NCBI RefSeq assembly: GCF_006539925.1
Contig: NZ_BJNY01000006.1
Coordinates: 62,001 to 126,000, forward strand
DNA from: Glutamicibacter uratoxydans
GTDB lineage: Bacteria; Actinomycetota; Actinomycetes; Actinomycetales; Micrococcaceae
Reading direction: 5' to 3'
DNA: 64,000 nucleotides
A program made the translations under genes and the position numbers. The notes under the pieces are model-generated. The model made no database searches. It was not told the DNA's origin and saw only the letters and a list, made by a program, of their open reading frames with translations. The stretch's first letter is position 1, and the number at the start of each line of letters is the position of its first letter. Of this stretch, positions 43,207 to 52,633 are shown in pieces.

Positions 43207-43692
43207 ATGTCCTCTGCCCAGCACTTGCCCAGAAGCCAAATCCGCATTGGAGATCTTGCGCGCCGCGCCGGGGTCACCGTGGCAACCCTTCGTTTCTACG
43301 AGTCGCGGGAACTGATCTTTTCTACCCGCACCAGCGGCAACGTGCGGATTTACCCGCTTCATACTTTGCGCAGGGTGGCAATCATCGCAGCCGGCCAGCG
43401 CGTGGGACTGACGCTGACACAGATCGCCGAAGCGCTCGCCGACCTCCCCAAGGACCGCGCACCGTCCCAGCAGCATTGGGAAGAACTGAGCAGCAAGTGG
43501 AAGATGCTGGTGGACCAGCGCATCGCGCAGCTGCATTCCCTGCGTGACTCGCTGGATGGCTGCATCGGCTGTGGATGCCTCTCCACCACCAAATGTTCGC
43601 TGTTCAACCCGCAGGATGAAGCGGCGGCCGAAGGGCCCGGATCCCGGTGGATCCGAAACTTCGATGCCGACTTCGGCCCGCACGAATCCTGA
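43207..43692 (+). CDS. soxR: Redox-sensitive regulator SoxR
   Basis: 161-residue MerR-family regulator. Helix-turn-helix IGDLARRAGVTVATLRFYESRELI (about 14-37), a dimerisation helix (about 90-125) and the [2Fe-2S] motif CIGCGCLSTTKC (about 126-137), which is diagnostic of SoxR. In actinobacteria SoxR senses redox-active compounds and switches on a handful of genes such as monooxygenases and exporters. A soxbox lies upstream. It converges on the RND pump gene. Confidence 0.93.
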   Translation: MSSAQHLPRSQIRIGDLARRAGVTVATLRFYESRELIFSTRTSGNVRIYPLHTLRRVAIIAAGQRVGLTLTQIAEALADLPKDRAPSQQHWEELSSKWKMLVDQRIAQLHSLRDSLDGCIGCGCLSTTKCSLFNPQDEAAAEGPGSRWIRNFDADFGPHES

Positions 43693-43715
43693 TCCTCAAC
43701 GCGAGGATAAAAGAA

Positions 43716-43743
43716 ATGCCGCCGCCCGGATGGGCGGCGGCAT
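43716..43743. terminator. Hairpin between soxR and the RND gene
   Basis: ATGCCGCCGCCC-GGAT-GGGCGGCGGCAT, a 12-bp perfect stem with a tetraloop between the convergent genes; no clear T-tract. Confidence 0.6.
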
Positions 43744-43758
43744 GACAACCAGCAGCTG

Positions 43759-46700
43759 CTACGGCTGCTGTGGGTCCTGGTCCTTCATCATCTGCTCGAA
43801 GGCCTTGCGCTCCTTGCGCGAGACTGGCATCTGGCCAGTTTCCGGGTTCAGCACCGTAGCCGTCGTGGAAGCGCTGGCCGAGGAGTCTGCCGGTGCCGGA
43901 CTTGGCTCCTTGCTTGGCGTGGGTTCCTTCACGGCTTTTTGTTCCTTACCGGGCTTCTGCTTCTTGGCGGTGTCGACGCTGCCGAGGTTCGGGGCCTTGC
44001 CCAGATGGCCGGTGGCCTCATCCAGGACCGCGCTCAGCGCCGGCGCCGATTCCACCGCGAACTTGGCGTGGCGGCGTGCGGCGCGCCGTGCGGCGTTCTT
44101 CTCCTTGCGCGATTCGATCAGGCGGTAGAGGACCGGAACCAGAATCAGGGTCAGCAGCGTGGAGGTTACCAGGCCGCCGATCACCACCACCGCCAGCGGC
44201 TGGGAGATGAAGCCCGACTGGCCGGTCAGGCCCAAGCCCATCGGCATGAGCGCGAACACGGTAGCCAGCGCGGTCATCAGGATTGGGCGCAGGCGCTGGC
44301 GGGCGCCCTGCATAATCGCCTGCTCCAGCGGCATGGCGGCCCGCTCAGGGGTGTCCAGCCGGTACTGGTTGATCAGGTCGATGAGCACAATCGCGTTGGT
44401 GACCACAATGCCCACCAGCATCAGCATGCCGATCAGCGAAGGCAGACCCAGCGGGATGCCGGAAATCAGCAGCAGGCCGATCGCGCCGGTGGCGGCGAAC
44501 GGGATAGAGACCAGCAGGATCAGCGGCTGGATCAGTGACTTGAAGGTCGCCACCATGATCACGTACACGATCGCCACCGCCGCCAGCAGCGCCAGGTAGA
44601 GCTGCTGGAAGGAATCCGCCTGCTCGGTGGCCGCGCCGCCAATCTCGGCGGTCGCGCCCTGCGGCAGGTCCAGTCCCTCAAGGGTCTTGGCCACCGCGGT
44701 GGAGACGTCGCCCAGCTTGTTCTCCGCCGGGGTCAGGCTGACGGTGGCAATGCGTTCGCCGTTGGAGGTGGTGACCTCCTGGACTACCTTGCTGCGCTCA
44801 ACCTTGGCCAGGTCCTGCAGCTGCACCATTCCGGTGGCGGTGGGGATTTCAAGCTTCTTGAGCTTGTCCACTGAGTCAAGCTTCATGCCCTCGCCGACCA
44901 GCACCTTCATGTCGGTGTAGTCAAGGCGCAGGGTCCCTGCCGGAACGGGGGAGACTTGGGAGGCGACCAGTCCCGAAAGCTGGGTTTCGCTCATGCCCGC
45001 CTTGGCGGCCTTTTCCGCGTCGATGTCGATGGACACCTGCTCGCGCATGGCCGAGAGGTTGTCGCTGATCCCGGTGATGTCTGCGGTGTCCTTCAGGCTC
45101 TCGCGCACCGCGGTGGTGGCATCGCGCAGGATCTTCTCATCCGGAGCCTTGATCTCTACGGTGATATCCGAGCTCATCATGGAGCCCGAGTTACTGCCGA
45201 AGTTCAGCTGCGTGTCCTTGCCCAGGTCAAGCGCCTGCACTTCGCCGCGCACGGTGTTTGCAAGCGCTTCCTGGTCGGCATTCTTGTCGGTGATCAGGGT
45301 GAAGTTCGCGGTGTCGGAGCCGCCGCCGAACAGCGACGCCATGCCCGAGCCGGTGCCGATTCTCATCTGCACGTCCTGTACGCCCTCGATGCCGCGCACC
45401 GCGGCCTCGATCTTCTCCGCTTCCTTCTGGGTGGTTGCCAGGGAGGATCCCGAAGGCATGGTCTGCTTGATGGAGATCGTGTTCTCTCCGGTGCTGCCCA
45501 AGAGGTTGGTGTTCAGCAGCGGGGTCATGGCCACGGTGCCTGCAAGGATCAGGATCGAGGCGAACAGGGTGATGACCGGGTGGCGCTGGGTGCCGCGCAG
45601 CACCGGGGTGTAGGCGCGCTGCATCCAGGACTTGTCCTCGGCGGCATGCGCTGTATGGCCGGAGGCGGTGCCCGGGCGGTGCGGCAGGAACCAGTAGGCC
45701 AGCACCGGCACGATGGTCAGCGCCACCACCAGCGAGGCCAGCAGCGCGATGGTCATGGTCATGGCGAAGGGGCGGAACAGCTCGCCGGCCATGCCGCCGA
45801 CCAGTGCCACCGGCAGGAAGACCGCCACGGTGGTCAGGGTCGCGGCGGTGATGGCGCCCGCCACCTCGCGCACCGCCAGCAAGATTGCCTGCAGCTTAGA
45901 CTCGCCGTAGGACAGGTGGCGCTTGATGTTTTCGATGACCACGATCGAGTCGTCCACCACACGGCCGATGGAGATGGTCAGTGCGCCAAGGGTCAGCATA
46001 TTCAGCGAGTAGCCGCCGGCGTACATGCCGATGAACGTGACCATCAGGGACAGCGGAATGGAGATCGCGGTGACCAGGGTGGAGCGGATGGAGAAGAGGA
46101 ACACCAGGATCACGACCACGGCGAAGCCCAGGCCCAGCACGCCTTCCAGCGCCATGTGGTCGATGGAATCGGTGATGAACGGCGCCTGGTCGAACACGTT
46201 GGTGATCACCGCGCCGTGGCCCAGCTCCTCCTGCAAGCCCGGCAGCAGGTCGTTGACCGCCTGGGAGATGCCGACGGTGTCCCCGCTAGGGGTCTTGGTC
46301 ACGGCGATCGACAGGGTGTCCGCGCCGTTGGTGCGGGTGATGCTGGTGGCCGCATCGGCCTTGATCGAGATCTTGGAGACGTCCTTGAGCAGCACCGGTC
46401 CGCGGTCGGAGACCAGCGGGATTTCGCCGATGGCCTTCAGGGTGTCGGGGGCCGAGCCGGCGATCACCGGCAGGGTCAGCCCGTCGGTGTCCATGGTGCC
46501 GATGGGCATGGGGGAGCCGGCGTTCTCGATGCCATCGGTGATGCCCTTGACGCTCAGGCCAGCCGCGGCCAGCTTGGCATCGTCTGGAATCACCGAGATG
46601 TGCTGGCTGGCGCCGCCGGAGACCGAGGCTTCGCGCACCCCGTCCAGCTTCTGCAGCTTCGGGATCACGATGCGGCTCACGTCGTCATGCAGCGCTTCGA

Positions 46701-47145
46701 GCGACTGGTCGGAGGCCACCGCCAGCTGGATCACCGGCAGGTCGGCGATGGATCCGGCGATGGCGCTCGGCTCCACATCCTCGGGCAGGTTCGGCTTGGC
46801 ATTGGAGATGGCGCGTTCCACCTGGGCCCTGGCCCGGTCCATGTCCGTGCCGTACTCGAAGGTCAGCGCGATGCGCGTGAACCCGGAAGAGGAAGTGGCG
46901 GTGGAGGACTCGAGCCCTTCAACCGCCTGCAGCGCCGTCTCCAGCGGGGCGGCGACCTGCTGGTCGATCACCTCGGGGCTGGCGCCGGTCTGGGTGGCCA
47001 TGACGGAAATCTGCGGGAACTCCATAGAGGGAATGAGTTCCTGTTTCAGGCTCGTCATGGAGAAGACGCCGAAGACGGCGATGAAGACCGATATCAGCGC
47101 GATCAGCGCCCGGTTCTTAAGTGACAAAGTGGCCAAGCGCTGCAT
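43759..47145 (-). CDS. RND-type efflux/export pump (AcrB/SwrC-like)
   Basis: 1128-residue inner-membrane transporter with the duplicated RND layout: helix 1 (about 12-30), an extracytoplasmic domain (about 35-335), helices 2-6 (335-470), a second external domain, then helices 8-12 (about 860-1015). The proton-relay Asp pair in helix 4 is visible as GRVVDDSIVVIENIKRH. In Gram-positives such pumps (for example SwrC) act without an outer-membrane channel. The last 110 residues form a Pro/Ser/Lys/Ala-rich cytoplasmic tail not seen in AcrB. AGGA lies 11 nt before the ATG. Confidence 0.9.
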   Translation of the reverse strand: MQRLATLSLKNRALIALISVFIAVFGVFSMTSLKQELIPSMEFPQISVMATQTGASPEVIDQQVAAPLETALQAVEGLESSTATSSSGFTRIALTFEYGTDMDRARAQVERAISNAKPNLPEDVEPSAIAGSIADLPVIQLAVASDQSLEALHDDVSRIVIPKLQKLDGVREASVSGGASQHISVIPDDAKLAAAGLSVKGITDGIENAGSPMPIGTMDTDGLTLPVIAGSAPDTLKAIGEIPLVSDRGPVLLKDVSKISIKADAATSITRTNGADTLSIAVTKTPSGDTVGISQAVNDLLPGLQEELGHGAVITNVFDQAPFITDSIDHMALEGVLGLGFAVVVILVFLFSIRSTLVTAISIPLSLMVTFIGMYAGGYSLNMLTLGALTISIGRVVDDSIVVIENIKRHLSYGESKLQAILLAVREVAGAITAATLTTVAVFLPVALVGGMAGELFRPFAMTMTIALLASLVVALTIVPVLAYWFLPHRPGTASGHTAHAAEDKSWMQRAYTPVLRGTQRHPVITLFASILILAGTVAMTPLLNTNLLGSTGENTISIKQTMPSGSSLATTQKEAEKIEAAVRGIEGVQDVQMRIGTGSGMASLFGGGSDTANFTLITDKNADQEALANTVRGEVQALDLGKDTQLNFGSNSGSMMSSDITVEIKAPDEKILRDATTAVRESLKDTADITGISDNLSAMREQVSIDIDAEKAAKAGMSETQLSGLVASQVSPVPAGTLRLDYTDMKVLVGEGMKLDSVDKLKKLEIPTATGMVQLQDLAKVERSKVVQEVTTSNGERIATVSLTPAENKLGDVSTAVAKTLEGLDLPQGATAEIGGAATEQADSFQQLYLALLAAVAIVYVIMVATFKSLIQPLILLVSIPFAATGAIGLLLISGIPLGLPSLIGMLMLVGIVVTNAIVLIDLINQYRLDTPERAAMPLEQAIMQGARQRLRPILMTALATVFALMPMGLGLTGQSGFISQPLAVVVIGGLVTSTLLTLILVPVLYRLIESRKEKNAARRAARRHAKFAVESAPALSAVLDEATGHLGKAPNLGSVDTAKKQKPGKEQKAVKEPTPSKEPSPAPADSSASASTTATVLNPETGQMPVSRKERKAFEQMMKDQDPQQP

Positions 47146-47275
47146 GCGGGTGTGGTCCTAGCGGTGTCGGGAAATAAGGCTCGCTATTAACTCTAGTTCG
47201 TTGTGTTTAGACAACCGAATAATCTTGGTGGAATCGGACCGAAATCATCCGTTGTGCGTATTTCGGGTGGAGAAA

Positions 47276-47315
47276 CGCCAAGGGCCGCTCATCAAGTGAT
47301 GAGCGGCCCTTGGCG
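47276..47315. terminator. Terminator downstream of mqo
   Basis: CGCCAAGGGCCGCTCATCA (47276-47294) and TGATGAGCGGCCCTTGGCG (47297-47315) form a 19-bp perfect inverted repeat with a 2-bp centre, directly after the mqo stop. Confidence 0.75.
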
Positions 47316-47322
47316 CGGTGGA

Positions 47323-48816
47323 CTAGTTCAGTCCCAGGGTCTTGTCGGTGGCTGCCTTGACCTCGGCGTAGAGCGCAGGGTTGTCGTTCAGCTTCTGGCC
47401 GTAGGAAGGGATGATGTCCTTCAGCTTGGTCTCCCAGCCGCCGGCGAATTCCTTCGGGAAGCAGCGCGAGAGCAGGCCGATCATGATCGGGGTGGCGGTC
47501 GAAGCGCCTGGCGATGCGCCGAGCAGGCCGGAGATCGAGCCGTCCGAGGAGGTGATGACCTCGGTGCCGAACTGCAGGACGCCGCCCTTCTTGGCGTCCT
47601 TCTTGATGACCTGCACGCGCTGGCCGGCGGTGATCAGCTCCCACTTGGAGCCGTCGGCCTCTGGGAAGTACTCTGCCAGCGACAGGTCCTTCTTGGCGCG
47701 GGACTTCAGGACTTCCTTGATCAGGTAGGTGGTCAGGGACATGTTGTCCTTGGCCACTGCCAGCATCGGGATGATGTTGTGCGGGCGCAGCGACAGCGGA
47801 AGGTCCATCTGGCCGGTGGACTTCAGGAAGTTCATGGAGAAGCCGGCGTAAGGGCCGAACATCAGCGAGCGCTTGCCGTCGACAAAGCGGGTGTCCAGGT
47901 GCGGCACCGACATTGGAGGAGCGCCCACAGATGCCTGGCCGTAGACCTTGGCGTGGTGCTGGTTGATGATGGTCTCATCGGTGCAGCGCAGGAACTGGCC
48001 GGAGACCGGGAAGCCGCCGAAGCCCTTAATCTCGTCAATGCCCGACTTCTGCAGCAGCGGCAGTGCGCCGCCACCGGCGCCGACGAACACGAACTTTGCC
48101 TTCACTGTCTTGACCGCACCGCTGGCGTTGTCCTTGATGGTCAGTTCCCAGCCGGCACCGTCGCGCTTGAGGTTCTTGACCTTGTGGCCGAAGTTGATCG
48201 AGGCGCCAGCTGCGCCCAGGGAGTTGGTCAGGTCGGCGGTCAGGCGGCCGAAGTCCACGTCGGTTCCGGAGACTACGCGGGAAGCTGCAACCTTCTGCGA
48301 CTGGTCGCGGCCCTTGGCTACCAGCGGGGTCCACTCGTTGATGGTGTCAAGATCGTTGGTGATCTCAAGTTCGTCAAATAGGGTGTTCGGCTTCAGCGCC
48401 TCGTAGCGGGTCTTGAGGTACTTGGAGTGGTCCTCGCCGATCACGAATGACATGTGAGGCAGCGGGTTGATGAAGCCATTGCCTTCAACGCGCTTGTTCT
48501 CAACCGCCCAGGAGAAGAACTGGCGGGAGATCTGGTACTGCTCGTTGATGCCGATGGCCTTGGCAGGGTCTACCGAGCCGTCGGCCTTGGCGGCGGTGTA
48601 GTTCAGCTCGCACAGTGCCGAGTGTCCGGTGCCCGCGTTGTTCCATGGCGAGGAAGACTCGAGGCCTGCCTTGTCCAGGTTTTCGTAGAGGCCGATTGAC
48701 CAGGTTGGCTCCAGCTGGTTGATCAGGGTGCCCAGCGTGGCACTCATGATACCGGCACCGATTAGGACGACGTCAAAAGATTCGGTTGACGTTTGTGAAG
48801 GCACGAGGAACTCCAT
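47323..48816 (-). CDS. mqo: Malate:quinone oxidoreductase
   Basis: Membrane-associated FAD enzyme of the TCA cycle, 497 residues, oxidising malate and passing electrons to quinone. [20 protein letters not shown] forms the FAD-binding fold; [26 protein letters not shown]-like [10 protein letters not shown] and [17 protein letters not shown] are characteristic. Common in actinobacteria beside or instead of malate dehydrogenase. The ATG is weakly supported by a ribosome binding site. Confidence 0.94.
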   Translation of the reverse strand: MEFLVPSQTSTESFDVVLIGAGIMSATLGTLINQLEPTWSIGLYENLDKAGLESSSPWNNAGTGHSALCELNYTAAKADGSVDPAKAIGINEQYQISRQFFSWAVENKRVEGNGFINPLPHMSFVIGEDHSKYLKTRYEALKPNTLFDELEITNDLDTINEWTPLVAKGRDQSQKVAASRVVSGTDVDFGRLTADLTNSLGAAGASINFGHKVKNLKRDGAGWELTIKDNASGAVKTVKAKFVFVGAGGGALPLLQKSGIDEIKGFGGFPVSGQFLRCTDETIINQHHAKVYGQASVGAPPMSVPHLDTRFVDGKRSLMFGPYAGFSMNFLKSTGQMDLPLSLRPHNIIPMLAVAKDNMSLTTYLIKEVLKSRAKKDLSLAEYFPEADGSKWELITAGQRVQVIKKDAKKGGVLQFGTEVITSSDGSISGLLGASPGASTATPIMIGLLSRCFPKEFAGGWETKLKDIIPSYGQKLNDNPALYAEVKAATDKTLGLN

Positions 48817-48903
48817 CGACAGTGGTACTTTGCTCTAACCCAGAGTAGACCTATTCCACCGCCGGTTAGAAATCCTTAACTGATACGTATGGCTGGCCGG
48901 TAG

Positions 48904-50757
48904 CTAACTTGAGATCGCCGGTGAATTGCTCATCCGTATATCCGCGAAGCATTCATTGAGCATCGGCGAGGAGGGATAGAAGGTCACATTCGAATTGAAC
49001 GCCAGTGCTGAGATAGGGAATACCAGCGGCACCAGCGGCAAATCGTAGTTCATGGTTTCAAGGATGGCCGCATAGGCGTTGGTCCGATCTTCACCCGGTG
49101 CCAGGGATCGGGCGGCGAGAATTTGTGAGTCAAGTAACGCCGAGTTGTAGCCGAATTCATCGGATTTGGCGGCCAGGATGCCTGAGAGGAAGTCGTCCTC
49201 GTTGCGGTACCCGCCGGCGTAGCCGAGCAGGTGCAGGCCGTTGAACTCCTTGGAACGCACGGTCTGGACGTAGCCGTCGGTCCAGGGGATCGGCCGCGGC
49301 TTGATCTTGATGCCCACCTTGGCCAGGTCTTCGGCAAGCAGGGCGAAGGTGCGTTCGGGCAGCGGGAGGTAGTTTCGCGAGACCCGCAGCGGGTAGGCGA
49401 ACTCGATCTCCTCGCCCTTGTATCCAGCCTCGGCCAGCAGCTTGACCGCCTGGTTCTGGTCAAGGTTGTAGCGCGGCTCTGGCTCCGGGACGGACAGGGC
49501 GGGAGGAAGCACGCTGCCTGCCGACTTGCTGCCCTGGATGAAGAGCTTGTCTGCCAGCTGGCCGTGGTTGATCGCGTGGGCAATGGCGCGGCGGACCTCA
49601 GGCTTGGCAAGCCATTTATTGCGCCGGTCGATGCCCAGGTACAGCACCGAGAACGGGTCGCGCTGCACCACGAGCTTGGCGCCGCGGATCAGGTTGCGCA
49701 TGATGTCGACCGAAACAAGGTCGAACCCGTCGATTTCGTCGGCGCGCATCGCAGTTTCGCGATTGTACGGGGAGGGGATCGAGGAGACGAGCACGACTTC
49801 AGGATGATTCTGGTTCGCTTCGAATCGTGCGGGATTCCAGTAGTCCTTGAAGATCTCAAGGCGGACCAGGCCGTCTTTGTTGGAGGCCAGTGTGTACGGG
49901 CCGGTGCCCATGGGAGTGGTTGACAGGGCCAGAGCAGGGTTGTCCTTGGGGCCGCCGGTCAAGGCTGAAGGCGCCGCGATGGCCATGCCCGGCAGTGTGA
50001 GTGCATCAATGAGCGAGGGAAGGGCACGGCGCAGCTTCAGCGTCACCAGGTACTTGCTGGTTGCGCTGATCGAGGAGAAGTAACTGGCGCTGCCGGCGCT
50101 GGATTTTCCGGCGAACAGCGTCTCGTGGAACACCGGCTTGAGCGCTTCAAGCTGTTCCAGGCGGTGCTGCTGCGCGCCCTGCTCGAATTCAGAGAGGGTC
50201 TGCTCGTCCTTGACCTTGGTCTCTACCTCTTTCTGCGTTGGCAGCTTGGGCAGATCTTGGCGGTGGTGGAATACGGCGTTGAATCCCTGGGTGGAGTCCG
50301 CGGCCAGTTTGGCGGGCATAGTGGCCCAGCGCTTGAAGTTGTCTACAACCGCTTGGGCGTCAAGCTCGGTGCCGTCATGGAACTTCACTCCCTGGCGCAG
50401 GCTGAAGGTATAGGTGAGCCCGTCGTCGCTCTGCGTCCAGGACTCGGCGAGCCCAGCAATCGGGCTGCCGGTGTTCGCGTCGATGGAGATGAGTGTTTCG
50501 TAGATCTGCCGGGTAATTCGGAAGGACTCGTTGTCTGCAACGATCGCCGGATCCAGCTTTACCGGGGGAGCCGAAGCCGCCAGGCGAAGGGTGCGCGGGA
50601 GCTGTTTTGCTGCTTGGCCGGTCGACGCTGTTGCAGTCGTGGACGTCGGTGTGGTGGTGCAGCCAACTAGTGCCAGCGCAGCCGTGGCAGCGGTGCCGGT
50701 CAGCAGTGCGCGTCGTGAGACGTGGTGTAGCGAAGTGGCAGGCACTATGAAGCTCAA
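48904..50757 (-). CDS. Peptide/nickel-type ABC transporter substrate-binding lipoprotein
   Basis: 617-residue SBP_bac_5 family binding protein. It starts at TTG (or GTG 12 nt later) and has a Tat-like SRRALLTGTAATAALALVGC leader: twin Arg followed by a lipobox Cys near residue 33. Family segments: FRITRQIYETLISIDANTG, YTFSLRQGVKFHDGTELD and AVKLLAEAGYKGEEIEF. It has about 50 extra residues around 165-225 rich in Gln and Glu. No permease or ATPase is adjacent, so it is an orphan receptor for oligopeptides or similar solutes. Confidence 0.87.
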   Translation of the reverse strand: MSFIVPATSLHHVSRRALLTGTAATAALALVGCTTTPTSTTATASTGQAAKQLPRTLRLAASAPPVKLDPAIVADNESFRITRQIYETLISIDANTGSPIAGLAESWTQSDDGLTYTFSLRQGVKFHDGTELDAQAVVDNFKRWATMPAKLAADSTQGFNAVFHHRQDLPKLPTQKEVETKVKDEQTLSEFEQGAQQHRLEQLEALKPVFHETLFAGKSSAGSASYFSSISATSKYLVTLKLRRALPSLIDALTLPGMAIAAPSALTGGPKDNPALALSTTPMGTGPYTLASNKDGLVRLEIFKDYWNPARFEANQNHPEVVLVSSIPSPYNRETAMRADEIDGFDLVSVDIMRNLIRGAKLVVQRDPFSVLYLGIDRRNKWLAKPEVRRAIAHAINHGQLADKLFIQGSKSAGSVLPPALSVPEPEPRYNLDQNQAVKLLAEAGYKGEEIEFAYPLRVSRNYLPLPERTFALLAEDLAKVGIKIKPRPIPWTDGYVQTVRSKEFNGLHLLGYAGGYRNEDDFLSGILAAKSDEFGYNSALLDSQILAARSLAPGEDRTNAYAAILETMNYDLPLVPLVFPISALAFNSNVTFYPSSPMLNECFADIRMSNSPAISS

Positions 50758-50939
50758 CTTCTTTCATGTCGGGCGAAACAACGTCCTGAATCAGCGCCTT
50801 GCCTGCGTTGCGGACACGCGACTGGCTGCTGTGCGATCAGGGATATCTATCAAAGATAGCGCAACGATCTGGTGGTCTCCTTTGAAACTCTTCGAGTGGG
50901 AACCAAGTGAGACCAAAACGTTAGAAATATGCGCTGAAC

Positions 50940-51872
50940 CTAGGCGCGATGTACGAGGTTTTCTCCGTCCTGACCAGCAGACCAAGCCTGGAGCTGGCGC
51001 TTGAGCAAACTCACCATGCGGGGGAAGAATGCTTTGGTGTTGCCGCCGTTGTGAGGAGTGATCAGCGCATTAGGGTACTGCCACAGCGGATGGTCTGCCG
51101 GCAGGGGCTCCGGGTCGAAGACGTCGGAGGAAACATTAAGTCGACCGCTGGCTACCTCTGCGACCAGGGCATCGGTGTCCACGACCGGGCCTCGTGCGAC
51201 GTTGACGACGGTTGCTCCATCGGGGAGCTGGGCTAGAAGCTCGGCATTGACCAGATGGCGGGTTGAGGCATTGAGCGGAACAATCAAAATCAGCACCTCG
51301 ATCTGGCCTGCCATCTGCAGCAGCTGATCGGTGCCGTACACCTGTCCATGCTCGTCAGTACGGGCGGTGGAACCAAAACGCAGCAGGTTGACTTCAAATG
51401 GTTCGAGCCGTTTGCGGATGGCCTCACCGATGCCGCCTACGCCTACCAGCCCCACGGTGCGGTCGGCCAGGCCTGGCCACTGGATTGGATTCCAGCGGTT
51501 GTTGTCCTGGTCGCGCACGGAGGTCGGGAACCCGCGCAGGGAAGCGATGGCCAGACCAAGAGCGATTTCGGCGGTGGCCGCGGCATGGACTCCTGCCGCG
51601 GTGCAGATGTCAGCGCGGTCTCCGATCATGTCGATCATCCCGTCGTACCCGGTGGTTTGGGTTTGGACGATCTTGACATTTGGTGCCTTGCGGACGTTTT
51701 TCAGGAAGGCGGGGTCCGCCATATACGGGAAGATCGTGATGTCGATGTCTTCAAGCGGTGAGTCCGGATCAGATTCGAGATCCCAAATCACTGGTTTCAG
51801 GTTCTTGGGCAGTTCACCGACAGCTTCAAGCAGTTCGGCAGTTGGGAAGGAAACCGTGCGCTGTTTACTCAT
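50940..51872 (-). CDS. D-isomer-specific 2-hydroxyacid dehydrogenase
   Basis: 310-residue NAD(P)-dependent dehydrogenase. The nucleotide fold VGLVGVGGIGEAIRKRLEPF lies at about 137-156; catalytic residues are Arg in NVARGPVVDTD (about 230), Glu in the PEPLPADHPLW segment and His in ITPHNGGN (about 282). Similar to phosphoglycerate- or glyoxylate/hydroxypyruvate-reductase-like proteins; the substrate is undetermined. It lies 183 bp upstream of the peptide-binding lipoprotein gene on the same strand. Confidence 0.87.
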   Translation of the reverse strand: MSKQRTVSFPTAELLEAVGELPKNLKPVIWDLESDPDSPLEDIDITIFPYMADPAFLKNVRKAPNVKIVQTQTTGYDGMIDMIGDRADICTAAGVHAAATAEIALGLAIASLRGFPTSVRDQDNNRWNPIQWPGLADRTVGLVGVGGIGEAIRKRLEPFEVNLLRFGSTARTDEHGQVYGTDQLLQMAGQIEVLILIVPLNASTRHLVNAELLAQLPDGATVVNVARGPVVDTDALVAEVASGRLNVSSDVFDPEPLPADHPLWQYPNALITPHNGGNTKAFFPRMVSLLKRQLQAWSAGQDGENLVHRA

Positions 51873-52045
51873 GAAATCACTCTACAAATGTGTTGGGCGT
51901 TGTGGTAGTAACCCCTAGTCATCTCTTGTAATGTAGCTCACCACAAAAAAGTGGGTTTTCGATTTGCGCGATGTTCAAAAGCTGGGTAGAGTTTTATCTC
52001 GTTGCGAAAGCGCGAAGCCCAAAAGCTTCTAGAACATCGCAGCGG

Positions 52046-52118
52046 GCGCCTCTAGCTCAATTGGCAGAGCAAATGACTCTTAATCATTAGGTTCCGGGTT
52101 CAAGTCCCGGGGGGCGCA
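52046..52118 (+). tRNA. tRNA-Lys(CTT), copy 1
   Basis: 73-nt cloverleaf: acceptor GCGCCTC/GGGGCGC, D-arm GCTC-AATTGGCA-GAGC, anticodon loop CTCTTAA (anticodon CTT) and T-arm CCGGG-TTCAAGT-CCCGG, discriminator A. CCA is not encoded (ACGAAC follows). First of three identical copies. Confidence 0.97.
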
Positions 52119-52167
52119 CGAACAATTAGTTCGGCTTGTTCCGCTCATTGTTTACAAAAATAAATAT

Positions 52168-52240
52168 GCGCCTCTAGCTCAATTGGCAGAGCAAATGACT
52201 CTTAATCATTAGGTTCCGGGTTCAAGTCCCGGGGGGCGCA
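52168..52240 (+). tRNA. tRNA-Lys(CTT), copy 2
   Basis: Identical to copy 1 over all 73 nt, 49 bp further on. The discriminator A is followed by CCA in the genome, unlike copies 1 and 3. A T-rich terminator follows. Confidence 0.97.
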
Positions 52241-52247
52241 CCATTTC

Positions 52248-52276
52248 AAGGTCAGACATTTTGTCTGGCCTTTTTT
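52248..52276 (+). terminator. Terminator after tRNA-Lys copy 2
   Basis: AAGGTCAGACA / TGTCTGGCCTT stem of 11 bp (one G-T pair) followed by a T-tract. It ends the transcript of tRNA-Lys copies 1 and 2. Confidence 0.85.
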
Positions 52277-52497
52277 GTTTTCCTTGGCCGTATCGCTGTG
52301 GGTCCGGCGGTTGAAAAATAAAAAAGTGTGTCGTGGGTTACCCTCCGGATTAAGTTCACTATTAAAATTGGGACTGACTAGGAATTTTGTAGTTTTTCTG
52401 GTCGATGGCATCAATTTTTGATTTTTGACGCTTTGTGCCTATGATTGTCTACGTCGCAAAGACGAAGTTCGGAAACGATCTAGTCAGAGTGAAGTTA
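52277..52497 (+). promoter_or_regulatory. AT-rich spacer with probable promoter of tRNA-Lys copy 3
   Basis: 221 bp with no gene. TTGACG (around 52425) followed about 18 bp later by CTACGT is a plausible promoter for the third tRNA-Lys. No other structure is evident. Confidence 0.35.
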
Positions 52498-52570
52498 GCG
52501 CCTCTAGCTCAATTGGCAGAGCAAATGACTCTTAATCATTAGGTTCCGGGTTCAAGTCCCGGGGGGCGCA
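52498..52570 (+). tRNA. tRNA-Lys(CTT), copy 3
   Basis: Identical to copies 1 and 2; CCA is not encoded (ACAGTA follows). It is separated from copy 2 by a terminator and a promoter-like spacer, so it is an independent unit. Its own terminator follows. Confidence 0.97.
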
Positions 52571-52576
52571 CAGTAG

Positions 52577-52607
52577 ATCCGATCTGTTAGTTCAGATCGG
52601 ATTTTTT
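52577..52607 (+). terminator. Terminator after tRNA-Lys copy 3
   Basis: ATCCGATCTG-TTAGTT-CAGATCGGAT followed by TTTTT, a 10-bp perfect stem. It lies only about 25 bp before the peroxiredoxin start codon. Confidence 0.88.
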
Positions 52608-52633
52608 GTTATATCCACGAAAAGGAGACTCTG

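Noticed and set aside
44956-47124. 722-codon open frame on the plus strand across the RND gene
   Set aside because: Antisense of the RND coding region; composition rich in Gly, Arg, His and Gln, with no domain. An artefact of high-GC codon bias.
52202-52414. 70-codon minus-strand frame over tRNA-Lys copy 2
   Set aside because: Overlaps a tRNA and its terminator, and translates tRNA antisense sequence.
52046-52570. Direct repeats suggesting a CRISPR array
   Set aside because: The three 73-bp repeats fold as tRNA-Lys cloverleaves, the spacers are 49 and 257 bp, and no cas genes are present.
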